Source: Neospora caninum Liverpool (taxonomy: Eukaryota; Apicomplexa; Conoidasida; Eucoccidiorida; Sarcocystidae). Taken from it: a stretch of 64,000 nucleotides of DNA. Below, in pieces: positions 38,901-52,300 of the stretch (within the stretch, counting starts at the first letter, position 1; each line of letters begins with the position of its first letter). The notes under the pieces were generated by a model. It had not been told where the DNA came from and ran no database searches. It was given only the letters and a program-made list of their open reading frames with translations. Position numbers and translations under genes: made by a program. Location: positions 1,818,793 through 1,882,792 of the forward strand of contig NC_018392.1 in assembly GCF_000208865.1 (NCBI RefSeq), read 5' to 3'.

Positions 38901-41900
38901 GGAAGGAAGTCGTCAGCAGGACGGCGGACGCCAAGTGGGCCAACGAAGCGTGGGCAGCCGCTAAACCCGCAGTCGCTCTGCTGCTACGCAGCCTGATTCC
39001 ATCTGTGCTCCACGTGATGGATGTATGCCCACATGCCTTTTCCGACGCTATCCTGCGACAGTCAGTGTTAACTCTCGGAGAGCTGGCGGGGGTCGGCCGT
39101 TGGACTTACATTCATTCAGGAGAGCAGGCGTCGCTGGCCGGTTGCCCACAGAAGACTGCGCGCGAGTGGAGTATTCAGCCTGACCGAAGAGGGACCTCTC
39201 TTGCGAACCTGGAGCTTCATTCTTCATGCCGGAGGACCACAGACTTCAACAGCATGAGGACGTCGAATCACGTGGCGTCAGTCTTCCTGACTTGTCGCAT
39301 GCAGCCGCCTGTGCATTCCCTTGCTTCGTGGCTGCTTCGTGCTCTGCAACAGGCAGCCGTGATGGCGTCGTCAGTCTCCGCGGCACTTCCTGATTCTGCG
39401 TCACTGGCACCATCCAGCAGCTCGGAACCGTATAGCTTTGACTTGGCGATGCAGGCCGTCGAGGCGTTCGCGCACTCCGCACCTACTTTGCCATCTTTGG
39501 TTTCCTTTCTTCAACGCGTGAGCAGGCCAGCGATGGACAGAGCCGCCTGCGTAGGCGAGAATGCCCCGATCGGTGATCGCGGCCAGGCCTCCGTATCCAC
39601 TCGAGCGTCCTTGCACGACCTCTTCTCCTCTCCTACGCCTCGTTTCCTCAAGTATGCAGTGTCGTTTGGCGCTTTACTGAGAGCGTCTGGCGCGTGTTAC
39701 GAGCAGGGGCAGGTAATTCGTGCGCGAAACATCGAGCGGCAGCTCCTTGGGTATTTGCTGCTGGCGCGGTCACGCGACCAGGGTGGAATCCGTGGACACG
39801 GCCAGGCGCTCGAGTTGTCCGCTGATAGCCAGATCCTTGTTACAGCGGGCGTCAATAGTTCCCCCTGGGCCGAAGGCGGCTGCCCTGCCGTGGCGCGAAT
39901 CACGCGGCTGCACACCCGACTCGCGGTTCTGCAGCATGCGTGGCTGCTTTGGCGCGCTGGCGCACTCGCTTTGGCAGGTGAATCAGGGAAAGAGCTCAGA
40001 AACGAGGAAGCATGCGCCAATGACACGTGTTCCTACACCTCAACAGGGAGTGGCGCTGCCCCAGTCGCTAGTCTCACCCAGGAGCTTGTCCAGCATCTTC
40101 AACTTGTCGCGCCCTTGTTCTTCCAATCAACTGGGTGCAGCGGTTCGGGAAGAAGAGCACGAGGATTGGGCATGCCGAAGCTCGCAATGGAGATAGGAAA
40201 CGAGGGTGAACAGTGGACGACGGGCATCCGAGATTGTTTCCCGCCAGCGTTAGTGGAAGGCTCGTCGGCATTTGTATCTTTCTGCTGGGAACTGGAAGCG
40301 AAGGCCCCTTTAAGGAAAAGCGAGTTGCGCGCTGACTCAGGAGCGAAGAGTTCGGCTCCCCGTAGAAGGCACCAGCAGACTTCACAAGGAAGGCGGTGCG
40401 TTGCTGACGCGACAGGACTGGGTCTGGAAGCGATTTCATGCACACTGGCTGCGCTTTTTGATGTCGCGTCGTTCGCCGCTGAGGTCTCAGGAAGCGTGCG
40501 CGGGAACCCGTCACAGATGATGGTGGATGGCGTTGGTGGCTGTAAACCTCGGAGCGAGGCAGACGGAGATGAAGCGGGCAGAGAATCTGCCAAGCTGCTT
40601 CAGGTTGGCCTTTTGCCGGTTCGGACCCTTGAGGCAGTTGCGGATCTTGCCGGTCGCATCTCCAATTTCCTAGAGGATACCAACAGGGAAGGCAATCCGA
40701 TCAGTGGTGCCCTGACACTCGCCCCTGAAAAAACGGCGGCAGGAAGCGGTTTCCCAGCCGCGGCTGCAGCCGCTCTGCCGGCCGTGAACGACGGGCGCCT
40801 TCACCTTTCCCACCTTGAGGTGGCGGCCTCAGTCCCCGCCATGCTAGACAGCGCGTCGTGGACAGGTTACACCTTCGAAATGTGCTCCGAGATGCTGGAG
40901 CACGCCACTGTTGCAAGCGCTCGGCATTTGGTTGCCGCCGCTCTTCGGCTGAGACGCCAACTGCACTGGTTTGCGACGCAGGCCAATAAACGAGCGATTT
41001 CCGGGGCAAAACGCGGCCTCCGGAGCTTGGAGTCGAACGCCTACAAGAAGGAAGGCAGCTCGTCTGCACCTCGGAACGTCTCCCACACGCTGGCGACTAT
41101 CGAGCCGAAACTTCAGGAGCCGCTGGATGATGTGACGAAAGAAAAGGCCAGATGGCTAACCCTTCTTGGATTCTTCACGGCACTTGCGTCCTCAGCGCCG
41201 GAGAATATTGAGAAAGTGCAAACGGAGGATGCTGATCAGCGGCCTGGCCATTCGCGTTCGGCAGAGAGTCTGGAGGAGAGTATGGAAGGGTCGCGGCACC
41301 GGGGCTGCTCCACAGCAGCGTTGTGCAACCAGACGACCGAATTGATCATGCAGAAGGTAAACGCACCACAACGAGGCTGTCCAGAACCGCCGCGTGCTTC
41401 TAGTCGGCACCGAAGCCCGAGCATGCTGGACGCCCGTGAGACCTCAAGGTACCTGAGATTGCTGGCGGCAGGGGACGCCGGCCACTCTCCAAATCAGGCA
41501 CCAGCGTCCTTTGGTGCCTCGACGCCCGTAGTGCGCCGCGTGAAGCTGCCAGAGGAAGCGTTTCCAGAGGAGCAGTTAGCAGCGAACGCTAGGCGCTATG
41601 CTGGCGCAACTGCGAATCTTCTTGCCGCATTGGTCGCCCCTTGCGACACAGAGAGCGATCGAGGGCTGCCGACCGATGGACACGAGGGCGGATATTGGCG
41701 CGGAGTCCTAGGAGTGACGCTAGGCTTGTGGGGAGCGCATGCGGCGGTTGCAGGATCAGCCAAGGCGCTGAGGGAGCGTTGCTCGATGCAGAAGCTAGCT
41801 GACGAGGCGGATAGAGACATTCTGCAAGTGAACGCAACCATGGAGGCTTGGCGGCTCATGGGTCTGCTTGTTGCCGGAGTGAATGCACCTCCGGAAGTGG

Positions 41901-44900
41901 AGACAGCAGGCCTGGAGTCCATGCATCCCGACCACCCACGAGGGGACTCTGCAGGCAAGGAAAAAGGCGTTGGGGGGGCGCCGAGCACACCCAGAAGCGA
42001 CGCTTGCGTCGGGTCCGACTCTCCACACACTGCAGCAACGGCTGTCTTGCGTCAAGAACAACGACGTATGCAGCGTTTCGTTGCCGAGCTGGACCAGAAG
42101 ATTAAAAGCGGCAGTTTAATGGGAGAAATGCTTGAGGTTCCACACGACATTTTGAGGTTGATAGAGCTGCGGTGTTGCCCTGAGGTGGAGAGTTCACTTT
42201 GCCTGACCGGCCAGACTGGCGGTCTCCGGGATGCCACCATGACAGAGGACGTCGTGCGTGCAGACGGGACATCACGGGCCACTGCGATGGAAGTGGACTA
42301 CGTGCCGGGGACGTGGGAGGGAAGTGAACAAGCCAAACGCGGCAGTTATTTTGGACAAGCTGAAGCAACCGACTGCGTCATCTCAGCGTTTCGAGATGCC
42401 GCCGCTGTACGTGACCAGGACACGGAAGCGATGCAGAAGAAGGCAGAAACCTTTCTCCTTACTTCCTTGTCACCAGAGACGTAAGTGCCGAACCTCAGCT
42501 TTGACCCTGTACCCAGGCTGGCCTGATGTTGACGACTCCCGAGTGGCTGTGATTAGAGAACTTGTCATCGTGCGAAACGCTCTCCTCAAGAATGATGATC
42601 CGCAGGTGACGACCCACTTGATTGGTGTCTCTCTTGCCCTCCCGATTCTGTGTTTTGCGGCCCGTCGGCATGCACACATCAAGCGGTTGCGTTCGTATGC
42701 TCCCAGATAGTTCGTGCAAAGGCGTCCTCGAGTGCTGCTTGGCGTGGCACGCAATGCACTGGGAAAGGCGAGGGTTGGACGATTCAGAAATCGCCGCTAG
42801 ATGCCGAGAGGGATAGCGCGTTGATTCCACTTCCCGCGTGATCGATTTCGCGCTGGCTGAACTGGTCATGCCCCCATTCTGTCTTGTTTGGTTCTTGCTG
42901 TGTGACTGTTTACAGGCTGGCGGCGCTGCCTCTCAATTTCCTTGAGCCGTTTTTGGTTCCGGAGTCTCACAGTGGAGGAAAGCTACGCCCCTTCAACACA
43001 GGCTCCCTACTGCAACCTCCCTCCGTTGACGCTCTTCATTCTTTCATGTCTGCTGTTGGAGGGCTCAGTTCGACGTGCCTGTCCTTCATCGCGTCTTTAC
43101 GTTCCAAACATCCGGTTCAACACCTCCCGCACCGACTCGCATTTTCCCTCTTCTTCTTCCTCCACGGTCTTCAGGAGGTTGTCTTGACGAGTTGTTTGCT
43201 GCGCACTGCGGCGCCGTCTCCCATCGGGCGGTTGCTTCCTGTCCCCCCTCCGTCGACACAAGCTGCAGTGGCAACTGGGGTCCGGGCCCAGGGTGAGGAT
43301 ATCGAGGGACACGCGGCTTCTGAGGCATTTTCTGGGGAGCTTTCCATGCAAGACGGCAGCGGTGCTGCGGCAGCTTTGGTACCAGGTTTGACTCCTGTGG
43401 CGATGACGCATCGGTGCTGCGCAACGATTGACTTTGGCCGAGTGCCCTTACAGGTGCCGGGCGCCCGTGCCGAGACAGTGTTTCCCATTCTTGTTCAGTG
43501 CGGGTCAGAGACAACGCAGGTGGATCCAGGCATCCGCGACGCTTCAGATCTCGTCTCCGTGTCTGACGCTGAGGGGCCCAAGCATGGACTCGACCGGAAG
43601 CGTGATTCATCAGGTATCCCTCTGCTGCAGCAGGCTTTGTGGCTGGTGCATCGCGAGAGGGCATCCGCGGATAACGGAGCCTCGGCGCAGTCAACCTGTG
43701 AGCCGGTTCGCGTCGACATGGGAAGCAGGAGTGCCGATGCTACCCCCAAGGACGCCTCCGGCATGTGGCCTGTGTATACGTTTGTGGCTACACAGTATCG
43801 AGACGGCTGTACCGCAGCGCAACGGCGCTGTCTTCTGCGGGCTCTAAGACAGCTAGCAGATCACCAAATCGCTTTGCGGCATCGGGCACAGGCGGAGGAA
43901 AACCAGGGGACGAGCAGGGCGGATGTCCTCGCCCGTTTAGCTGAACTTGTTGAGGACCGTTCCGCTGTGCCCGAGGGTACTCCTGCGACCGTCGCTGGAC
44001 GGCGTGGAGCTCTGAAAGCCGCGAGACAGAGCGCGGTGCGAGAGGAAGTCGAAGAACTTTTCCCGTCAGGGGAGGACGAACTCACAGGTGCGCCAAAGGA
44101 TGAGGCAGCTAGCGACAACTTGGAAAATGGAGAGGGTGACGGGAGCGGCGGGACACAGTACACGCAGTGGTGTGACACGACCGAGGCTGTCGAGACCGGC
44201 GATTCACAACAGGGAAGCGACCAGGAGAACAGCAGTAAGCGTTTCGACGCGAGAGCTGCAGAGCTGTGGCAGCAACTGATGGAAGTTGAGGGAGAGCAGA
44301 TTAGCCTCGTGGCCGACGAGCTGGCGGACCGCTCAGGGACAAGGAATGGGCGCGGCGCCAAGGCCCCCGGTGTCGCAGATCACGACGAAAGGCTGCATTC
44401 CGGGCGGACAGCAATGATTGGCGCGCTCTGTCTGTCGATGGTTAGTAAACGGGCGACGGCGCGTGCACCGACCTCGGCAGCACCCTTTCTCCTGACGCTC
44501 ACTTCCCACACCGGGGAGCCCCTGCCGGCTGTCCGCATTCCGGCTGCCTTGGACTCTGAATCTGGGCCGTCTCTGCTTGCCCTCATTCTCCGGGTCGCCT
44601 CTCTGCTGCTTCCGTCTTCTCCGTGCGAGCTCGAGCGCGAAGAACGGCAGCTGCAGGAACTCCTTCACGACGACCTTCTGGACGAGCACGGCGAGTTCGA
44701 CAAGGACCTCGCCGTGGAGGAAGAAACCCTGCAGAACACGGATTCGGCGCAGGCCTCCCAAGCGGATGCGACGGGCGACGGCAGTCAATCGACTCTGGCG
44801 GCGCCTACGCCAGAAGCGGTCGAGCGGCAGCTGGCGCTGGAGCGACGTCAACGTGAACGTGAACGCGCGCGGAAACTGCGGTTTTCACAGCTTCTGTCGG

Positions 44901-46320
44901 GCGGCTCTTCGTGGGGATCGAAGAAAGGCCTCCGCGGCGAACTGTCCGCTGCATGCTCGTTCTACGCGTCGGGGCATCCCAGCCTCCTTCGTGCTCTGTG
45001 GCCAGCCGTAGAAAGGCTGGACACAGTTGCGCGGCTTTTCCTCCATGTCGTTGAAGAACACCCTGCTCTCGAATCTGTCCTGGCTCTGGTGGAAAAGATC
45101 GCGAATCTCTCACTTCTGCGAACGCCTCCCGCCATAGCAGTGAACATGCTCGAGGGCCTCCTCGATCGAGCGGAAACCTGGCGACAGTCGATAGATCCCT
45201 ACCACATTGCCATGCTGATTGAGCAAAAGTGTCCGGATTGGGAACTGCGAGACCTTACGGAGACAGAGAAGGAAGAGCGGCAGCGACTGGCCAACGAGGC
45301 AGGGCGCAGCGGCGTGCCTGAGGCGTCTGCGACTAAAAAAGATCAAAGTGAAACACCGCAGACCGCGACACCCGAGAAAGCCGAAGCGCCTTCGAGACTC
45401 TTGGTGTCGCGGATGTTGTTCCGAAGATGGGAAGCAGCCGTAGCAGCAGTACAGCGACAAGTGGTGTTGCTGCGTCAGCGTCAACTCCAGGAGTGGCGTT
45501 TCCTGCGCGAATTCCGGGAGCAGAAAGAAAGCCACGTGGCCGTTCAGTGGATGCCGTTTTTGTGGTGTGCAGAAGCCGCATGCGATCCATCACACGATTC
45601 CGAATCCGGCGACGACGCTGTGAAGGCATCTGAGTCGCAGGATAGATCTCCAGCAGCGATTGCCGCGCAGCTTCTCCACCAAAAAGCCGGTGCGGGCGCT
45701 CTTCTCGAACTTCTTCTCCAGTTTCTTCGCTCTGCGTCTCTCGGCCAGTGGGAGACTCGCGTTAAAATGCTGGAGGTTTGCGGAGCCATGCGCCGGGATC
45801 TGTGTTACCTACGGGACGGCGCTGTCCGCCAGCAACGCCCGGCCCGAAAGGGAACATTTGGAGCAGAGACGGGCAACACAGTTCCACAGAATGTCTCCGA
45901 CTGCCCCGCAGTGCAGAGCAAAGCTTCGGATACGCCTCAAAGAACGGACTGCGAACTCGAGATGTCGAAGGAGATGATTTCTGGGGCGCTGCTGCAGCAC
46001 CTGGCCCGCTTCACTGTTGCTTCGGGGTGGACAGTTGCAGTGGAAGCGGAACTGCGACGAGCGCGCAAGGAGATGGATCGCAGAGTCCACGAATTGGTGA
46101 AGCTCACACGCTGGGACATCAACAACCGCGTGGCCATGAAAGAGTAAGCGGACGTGTGAACGTAGATAACGGTTTGAAAATGGAGTGGAAGTTCGCATAG
46201 CAGAAGGGTTATTGCGCACGGCTTTGTTTTCTCCCCCAGCTTCACAAGGGATCTTCGCATAGTCGATAATGGCAAATCCCTGTAAAGTACATTCGCCATG
46301 TGTAGTTGAGTCTAGTACAG

Positions 46321-46354
<34 letters not shown>

Positions 46355-49300
46355 AAATCTGGCCAAGCTCCATCTGTGTACAAGCTGTACAGCGTTACCA
46401 CTAGTTTGCCGTGAGTGGCGTTTGCCTGACAGACTCTTTTTCTGGCATGAACCACAGGCAGACACTGGTATGCAGTCTGCAGCACCTTTCTGTATCAGCG
46501 ATTGTCCAGCGACAGACGATTTCGGTCCAAGTGTGAGCGGGACTGTAGGCACGACGGTGATGGTAAAACAGTCGCAGTCAGGAAATTTAGCGGGGTTTAG
46601 AGTCACATTTTATTTGAAAGATAGCTCCAACTACGGAAGCTCGACCGGTGGGATTCTCTTTGCCAGGTCCGGCATACCACTTTCGATGTGGAAGGCGGAG
46701 CCCTGTTTGCGCCACCCTTGGCCGAAAAGACTACGCCGGTATGCGGTCGTTTTTGTCTGTGCTTTGTTCGTTCGCCAGATCCATTCACCGGACTCACTAC
46801 GAGCTGCGAAAGGCTATTAAGAAATTTGAGGAAACTGTCATTCTGGCGGCGGGTCCCACAGTGTTGGCGACGCCTGCCGCTGCAGCTGTTCTCGGCAGAA
46901 TCGTGACGTTTGTTTTGAATCAACCGCTTGAGACTGTCCTTACCCCTGGAACTCACGCCGCCGACGAGATGGACTCGTCTCCGGAGCAGACTTCCCGTCT
47001 TGGTACCGCCCTCGCAGATGTGGTTCGCACCGTTCCGCTTTTCTCGGACGTGTTCCGAACTGACTTCGGCGTCCAGAGTGGCCGCTCCAACCAGGTCGAT
47101 CCAGCCTCGAATTCTCTGAGGCCGTCGCTTTCATCGGACCCTTTCATTGTCCAACTGTTTGGCGGCGCTGCGCTGGTAGATACGACGATGACAGATCTCG
47201 CGCATGAGTTTGCAGCCTTGTCATCCGAGTTCTCTCGAGCTCGAGACGGTCTTGAAACTGCTGCAGCCGCAGGCGCCGGCCGTGAAACTGAAGAGGAGGC
47301 TGCGAGTGCCGCAGAGCCTCCCATTAGTCGACAGCAACTGCAGCGGATGTACTTGACGTTTAAACAATCTCTACAGTCTACCTTGAAGGTGCCTGTCTTA
47401 AGGACGGCAGCGTCTTCGTCGCTGGTAGTCCTGGCGCTTTCGGACGACACGGGGCTTCCTTCTGCGTCTCCACATCCGCTGACCAGCGGCTGCTTCCTTG
47501 AGGCTGTCGATCCTACCGCGCGTGCTGGTGCGCGTCTCGCTTTCTCCCCAAAGTCTCCCAGTGACAAGGCGCCACCTTTCTCACTCGACAAGGTCACCGC
47601 TCAGGGACACCGAAACTTCTCCGTGGCCTTACTTCCCAGTCTCCTCGTCCCAACCTGGAAGTCAGCTTCCAGACACTGGTACCCGCAATTGCAAGTATTC
47701 TGGCAACTCCTCCGACTCTCGACTCCTCACCGGGATGTGGTCCAGGACCGTCCGCTTCTCCTAGGTCTGCTAGCCTCTTTACTCCTTCAACAAAGTCAGC
47801 AGCGGCGCCGTTGCTGGACAGCCGCCGCGGGCTTGCAGCGCGCGATCGATTTTCTTGAAGTGAGCTGTGCGGGGCCGACCGTGGCGCTCACTAGGGAAGC
47901 CTTCGAACGCCTTCTGGAGGCACTGGAACGCACCAGAGAGGCGTTGGAGCAGTGCAGACTGATTCTCCTCTCTCCTGAAGAGGCTGGGCGCTACAGGGAC
48001 TGTGCACCATCAGCGCGAACAGGGGAAGGCCAGAATCAAGGAGAGGGACGGGAAACAGGACAAGGGACTGACGCACGTGCCATGAAGAGCGACCGAAGTG
48101 GATCGAGCATACCGAACGCGCTCTGCGGTGGACAGCCGTGGGAACTGGATGAGAATGCCGTGGAGACTGTTGATGGACCGGTCGAGAGGGGAGAGTGGGA
48201 GGCGGAACGTCGGCGACTTCAGGACTCACATGTCCTTCTACAGGACTGTGTGGACGCAGCAAGGAACACGCAGCAACTCCTCCTGCAGTCGCCTGAGTGG
48301 AGAGTGACTCGATACATGGCTGAGGGAAGAACCGCCGCAAAAGACGTGCTTCGGGCCCGCTGCCAAGTCTCGCAGGAAACGCCTGATCCCCCCATTGGCG
48401 CTGTGCGTGTCCGGGTGTCTCTGTTGCGAGAGTTGCGACAGCGCTGCGTCGCCGTGGAACAGCGCCTGCTTCATGAGGCGACCAACACGGCTCTTGCGGC
48501 CGACCTCCCGTCTGTTGCTTTGAGCGGCCTCGTCGATTGCCTTAAACAGCAGCGAGCTTGGATTGAGGCTCCCCTTCTCGCCTATGATACCCACGCAGAG
48601 GCGTGCGCTCCCTACGAGCTCGATGCTTGCAGAGCTCTGATGGAACGCCTGGGGGGAATTCTAGGGACGTCTGGGAAAGCCGGTGCCGCGTCGACGGTGG
48701 ATACATCCCTGTTTGGCGGCGTATCGTCTCAGACTCATCCTGTCCTGGAGCGTTTTCCTGTCCCGTCTCTAGAGGAGGCGTTCCCTTTCGAGGAGCTTGC
48801 TTCCGCTCTTCAGGCCTTTTCCCTCGACCTTCCCCCCGTATCGTCGCTCGCAGCCCGGCCCACTGCTACGGACGGCTGTGCAGAAGAACGCGGGGCGGCC
48901 GTGAAGTTGGCATGCCAGGCGGTCTTGAGGGGACTCGCACTCGTCCTGGTCGCCTTTGACTGCTTGGAGGGGACGAGTCGAATCGGTCTGGCTGCGGCGC
49001 AACAAATGCAGCTTCTCATGGAGCGTGGCTTGGGAAACCTCGACGTCAAGGGCGAGGAAGAAGAAGCGACAAATGGACAGAGGGACGAATGGGTTGCTGG
49101 CACAGGACTGGGCGACGGGACAGGCGAGAAGGATGTGACGGACCAGCTGGAAGACGAGTGGCAGTTTGACGGCGAGAAGGGCGGAGACGAGAACGAACAA
49201 CGCGACACCAAGGAGAATGGCGACAAGAAGGATAAGGCAAGTTCGCGGAGGACAGGACGACAGAACCACTCGGTTCCTCGTTTAAGCGAGAGGGGACTGT

Positions 49301-52300
49301 CTGCTGCGCTTCCTTAGAATGGCTCTCCCACTGACCCCCGCAGGCCCCGAAGTGCAACCGCGTTTCCCTTTTCTTCATCACGCTCCGCTTTGTGTCATGG
49401 GTTTCGCTCTTTCGCTGCACTGGTGTGTGTGCAGGATGACGCCATGGAAGTCTCTTTTGACTTCGACGGAGCGGAAACTGCGAAACCACGTGAAGATGAC
49501 GAACGCGAGGGGAGGCAACGGAAAGGCGAAGAGGAGCAGGAAGACGTCGAAATGAAAGAGGGTGACGTGGACCTAGATGAAGGAGGCCAGTTGGAGAACA
49601 AGAGGTGGGAAGGGAAAGGCAGTGACGAGGAGGACAACGACAGCGATGAACCAGCCAATAACGAGCGCAAGAAGGGGAAGAGCGAACAAATTGAGGCCGA
49701 AGGTGGGGAAAAGGAGGGAGAGACCGAACTCCAGGCGGCAGACGAGACGCCAGAAGGCAGGCGGAAGCAAGACCCAGACAACAAGGAAGACGGGAAGAAA
49801 GACATGCCGTTGGACGAGGAAGCAGACGATCAGGTGCGTTGACGATTCGATGAAGAACTCTTCGCTGACGTGTTGGAAGAGTGGCAGATACCTTACGTCT
49901 AACTAGAGGGAAGAGCCACTGAACAGTTCCCAGCGCCGTTGCTGAGACATTTCAGGACGACGCGCGCCAATGTGGAGGATTGAAGGCTGGCGGTTGGCGC
50001 TTGAGGGGCTGCTCTGCTCTCACTGTTTTTTAACTGTGGTTTGAAGCGCCGTTTCCGACGCATCCTGTGTGCGTGCCATTTTGCAGGAGGTCTCGTCGGG
50101 CGATGCTGACCAGACAGAGGAAGGCGAAGAGGAGACGCAAGATTATAAGGTCAAGATTGAAGGCGGCCAGGGCGACAAAGAGGAAGAGGCTCCCGATGAC
50201 CAGGAGGGCCTTGGCAAGGATGAGCTCCCTCAAAAATCCGAAGATCAGGACGCGGGCGGAGAGGGCGACATCGAGGAAGAACAAGACAATGCAGACGAGT
50301 CGGAGAGTTGCGACGAGGCAGCGGAACAGCAAGCCGGTGAAATGAACCATCGCGGGTCAGAGGCGCAAGGCGAAACTGGCCAGCAGGAGGATCTGGACGT
50401 CGATGCGGACTTGGTCTGCGACGCGGGCGAGGAGTCCGATGCTGAAGGAGAAGCCGAGCCTCAGGACTCGGAAGCCGTCGACGGCGCCGAGGGCGAAGAG
50501 TCTCAGGCCCAAACTACGAGCTGTGATCAAGGCGACACAGGACGCAACGAGCCAGAGGCTGACCCAGGCGACGCAGGAGAGGAAGACTCAGGAGAGCAAG
50601 GCGCGGATGCAGAAGACGACGCAAACGCGGACAAGCAGGATCCCCATCACCAGGGTAAGTGCGGAGGTGACGGTTGGCACCGAAGATGCGCTTTTAGAAG
50701 CACGTCTCTCGGGTGTTGGGCGTGCGCGGGCAGATGACCGACTCCTGGAAAAAGGTTCAAGTTGGCTTTATAACTTTAATTTACCGGGAAAGTTTCCGCA
50801 CGACACGAGCCTGATCGCAGCGTCCTGATGGGCCCGATGCCGGTGGAAGGACGTATCCGGGGGTGACCTACGGAGGCGTCACCCTGGCAGTTTGTGAGGC
50901 CTTGCCCATGTAGACGCGGCAAGAGAGGACGGTGTACCGGTGCTTCAAGTCGCCTGCCGAGGAGGAAACACAAGAGGCCGCTGAGTGTTTCCGTTTCCTT
51001 GGCAGAGGATACGTCTTCTCTGAGGAGACGGGAACATACTAATGACGGTTCCTTGCACTCGAGAGGGAGGAAAGACAGCGGGACCTGTCTTTTCCTGTTG
51101 CTGAGGCCAAGCGCGACTGTTGCAAGTATCTATCTTACACGTCTTCGTTTCTCTGTGGCAGTGGCAGGCCAGCGGGATGCACACCCACGACCGGTAGAGG
51201 GTCTCACCGGAATCGCAGCGGGCCCACGTGTTCGTCTCGCTTTCGCTTGTGCATGCTTGTGCGGTGCGGTCGCATGCAAGAGATGTCCGCAGGAAAGCCC
51301 CGGATGAACGGTGGACAGGGATGGGGTTGGAGATTTGGGTCGCCAGCATTTTGTCGCTGGGCAAGAGTCATACGCATGTCGACTCGAGCTGCTATTGTTA
51401 GCTGAAACAGCGTGGCGCCCGCCGGCATGCATTTATGCGTGGGCACCCTTTGAGCGTTTCAAAGAGTCAGCGCTGCGGACGCGGCAGGCTGGCAGTCTGG
51501 TTCTGTGCAGATATTGAGGATCGTGGATCTTGTGGACTAGTTCGCGTCTCGTACATCCATGCCACAGGCCTTCTGCATGCATCCATTCCAGCGCACAAGT
51601 GACGTATGCGTGCTTCTCGAGAGCCGAACTTTGCCGTGCACCGCCGACTCGTTTGCATGGAAAGGAACAACCATGGTGCCGTTGAAGAAACCCGCCGCTG
51701 AGGCCGCCGCCATGTTGGCTAGTGTGTGCCTTAGCGTGGTGACTGCATGCGGTGACAGGACGTCATGCGCGTGTCCAAATCCCGAGGTCATCGCGAAGGT
51801 TGGCGCGAGCATAGTGACAGAGCTGTAGCTGTTGTGCCCATCTGTGGGAATCATTGGGCGGATGTGGAGACGTGTGGAAACGTTTGCTCTGAGTCGGGCT
51901 TCTGAGTGGTCGTGGGGTTGCGAGGCAGTGTTGCCTGCGCCCCCAACCTCCCGTAGCTGTTTGTGGCGGTGCCTTGCGGTTCTCAACTTGATCCTGATCA
52001 ACGTGGGGTGCACCGTTGTGCATGCAGGTCTGTTAGCGCCTGAGGGCCTCCAGCCTGACGACGAGCCTCCTCCAGAAGAAACCGAGCAGCCAGAGTCGGC
52101 TCCGCGACCGTCTCAGGAGGCAGCGTTCGGGGTCGAGGGCCAGGATAGGTGAGAAAAAGGTCTGACATTAGACTGCAGACACTCCTTTCGCGTTTGAAGT
52201 CCCGCTCGGCGCTCACGAGAAGGAACTTTGCGTACCTGTGCGTCTCGATAGACTTGGTGTCTGCGTGCGAGACCCACGCTCTATCTGTTGTTGCGGAGCT

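Noticed and set aside
42938..46219. Numerous long minus-strand frames opposite midasin exons
   Set aside because: High GC and codon bias of the true strand suppress stops on the opposite strand; none has a recognisable product, while the plus strand joins in phase to conserved midasin.
50894..51307. Possible extra midasin exon inside the 1.4 kb intron (acceptor near 51006)
   Set aside because: It has a fair acceptor and fits phase, but no convincing donor follows and the encoded sequence is not acidic like its neighbours.
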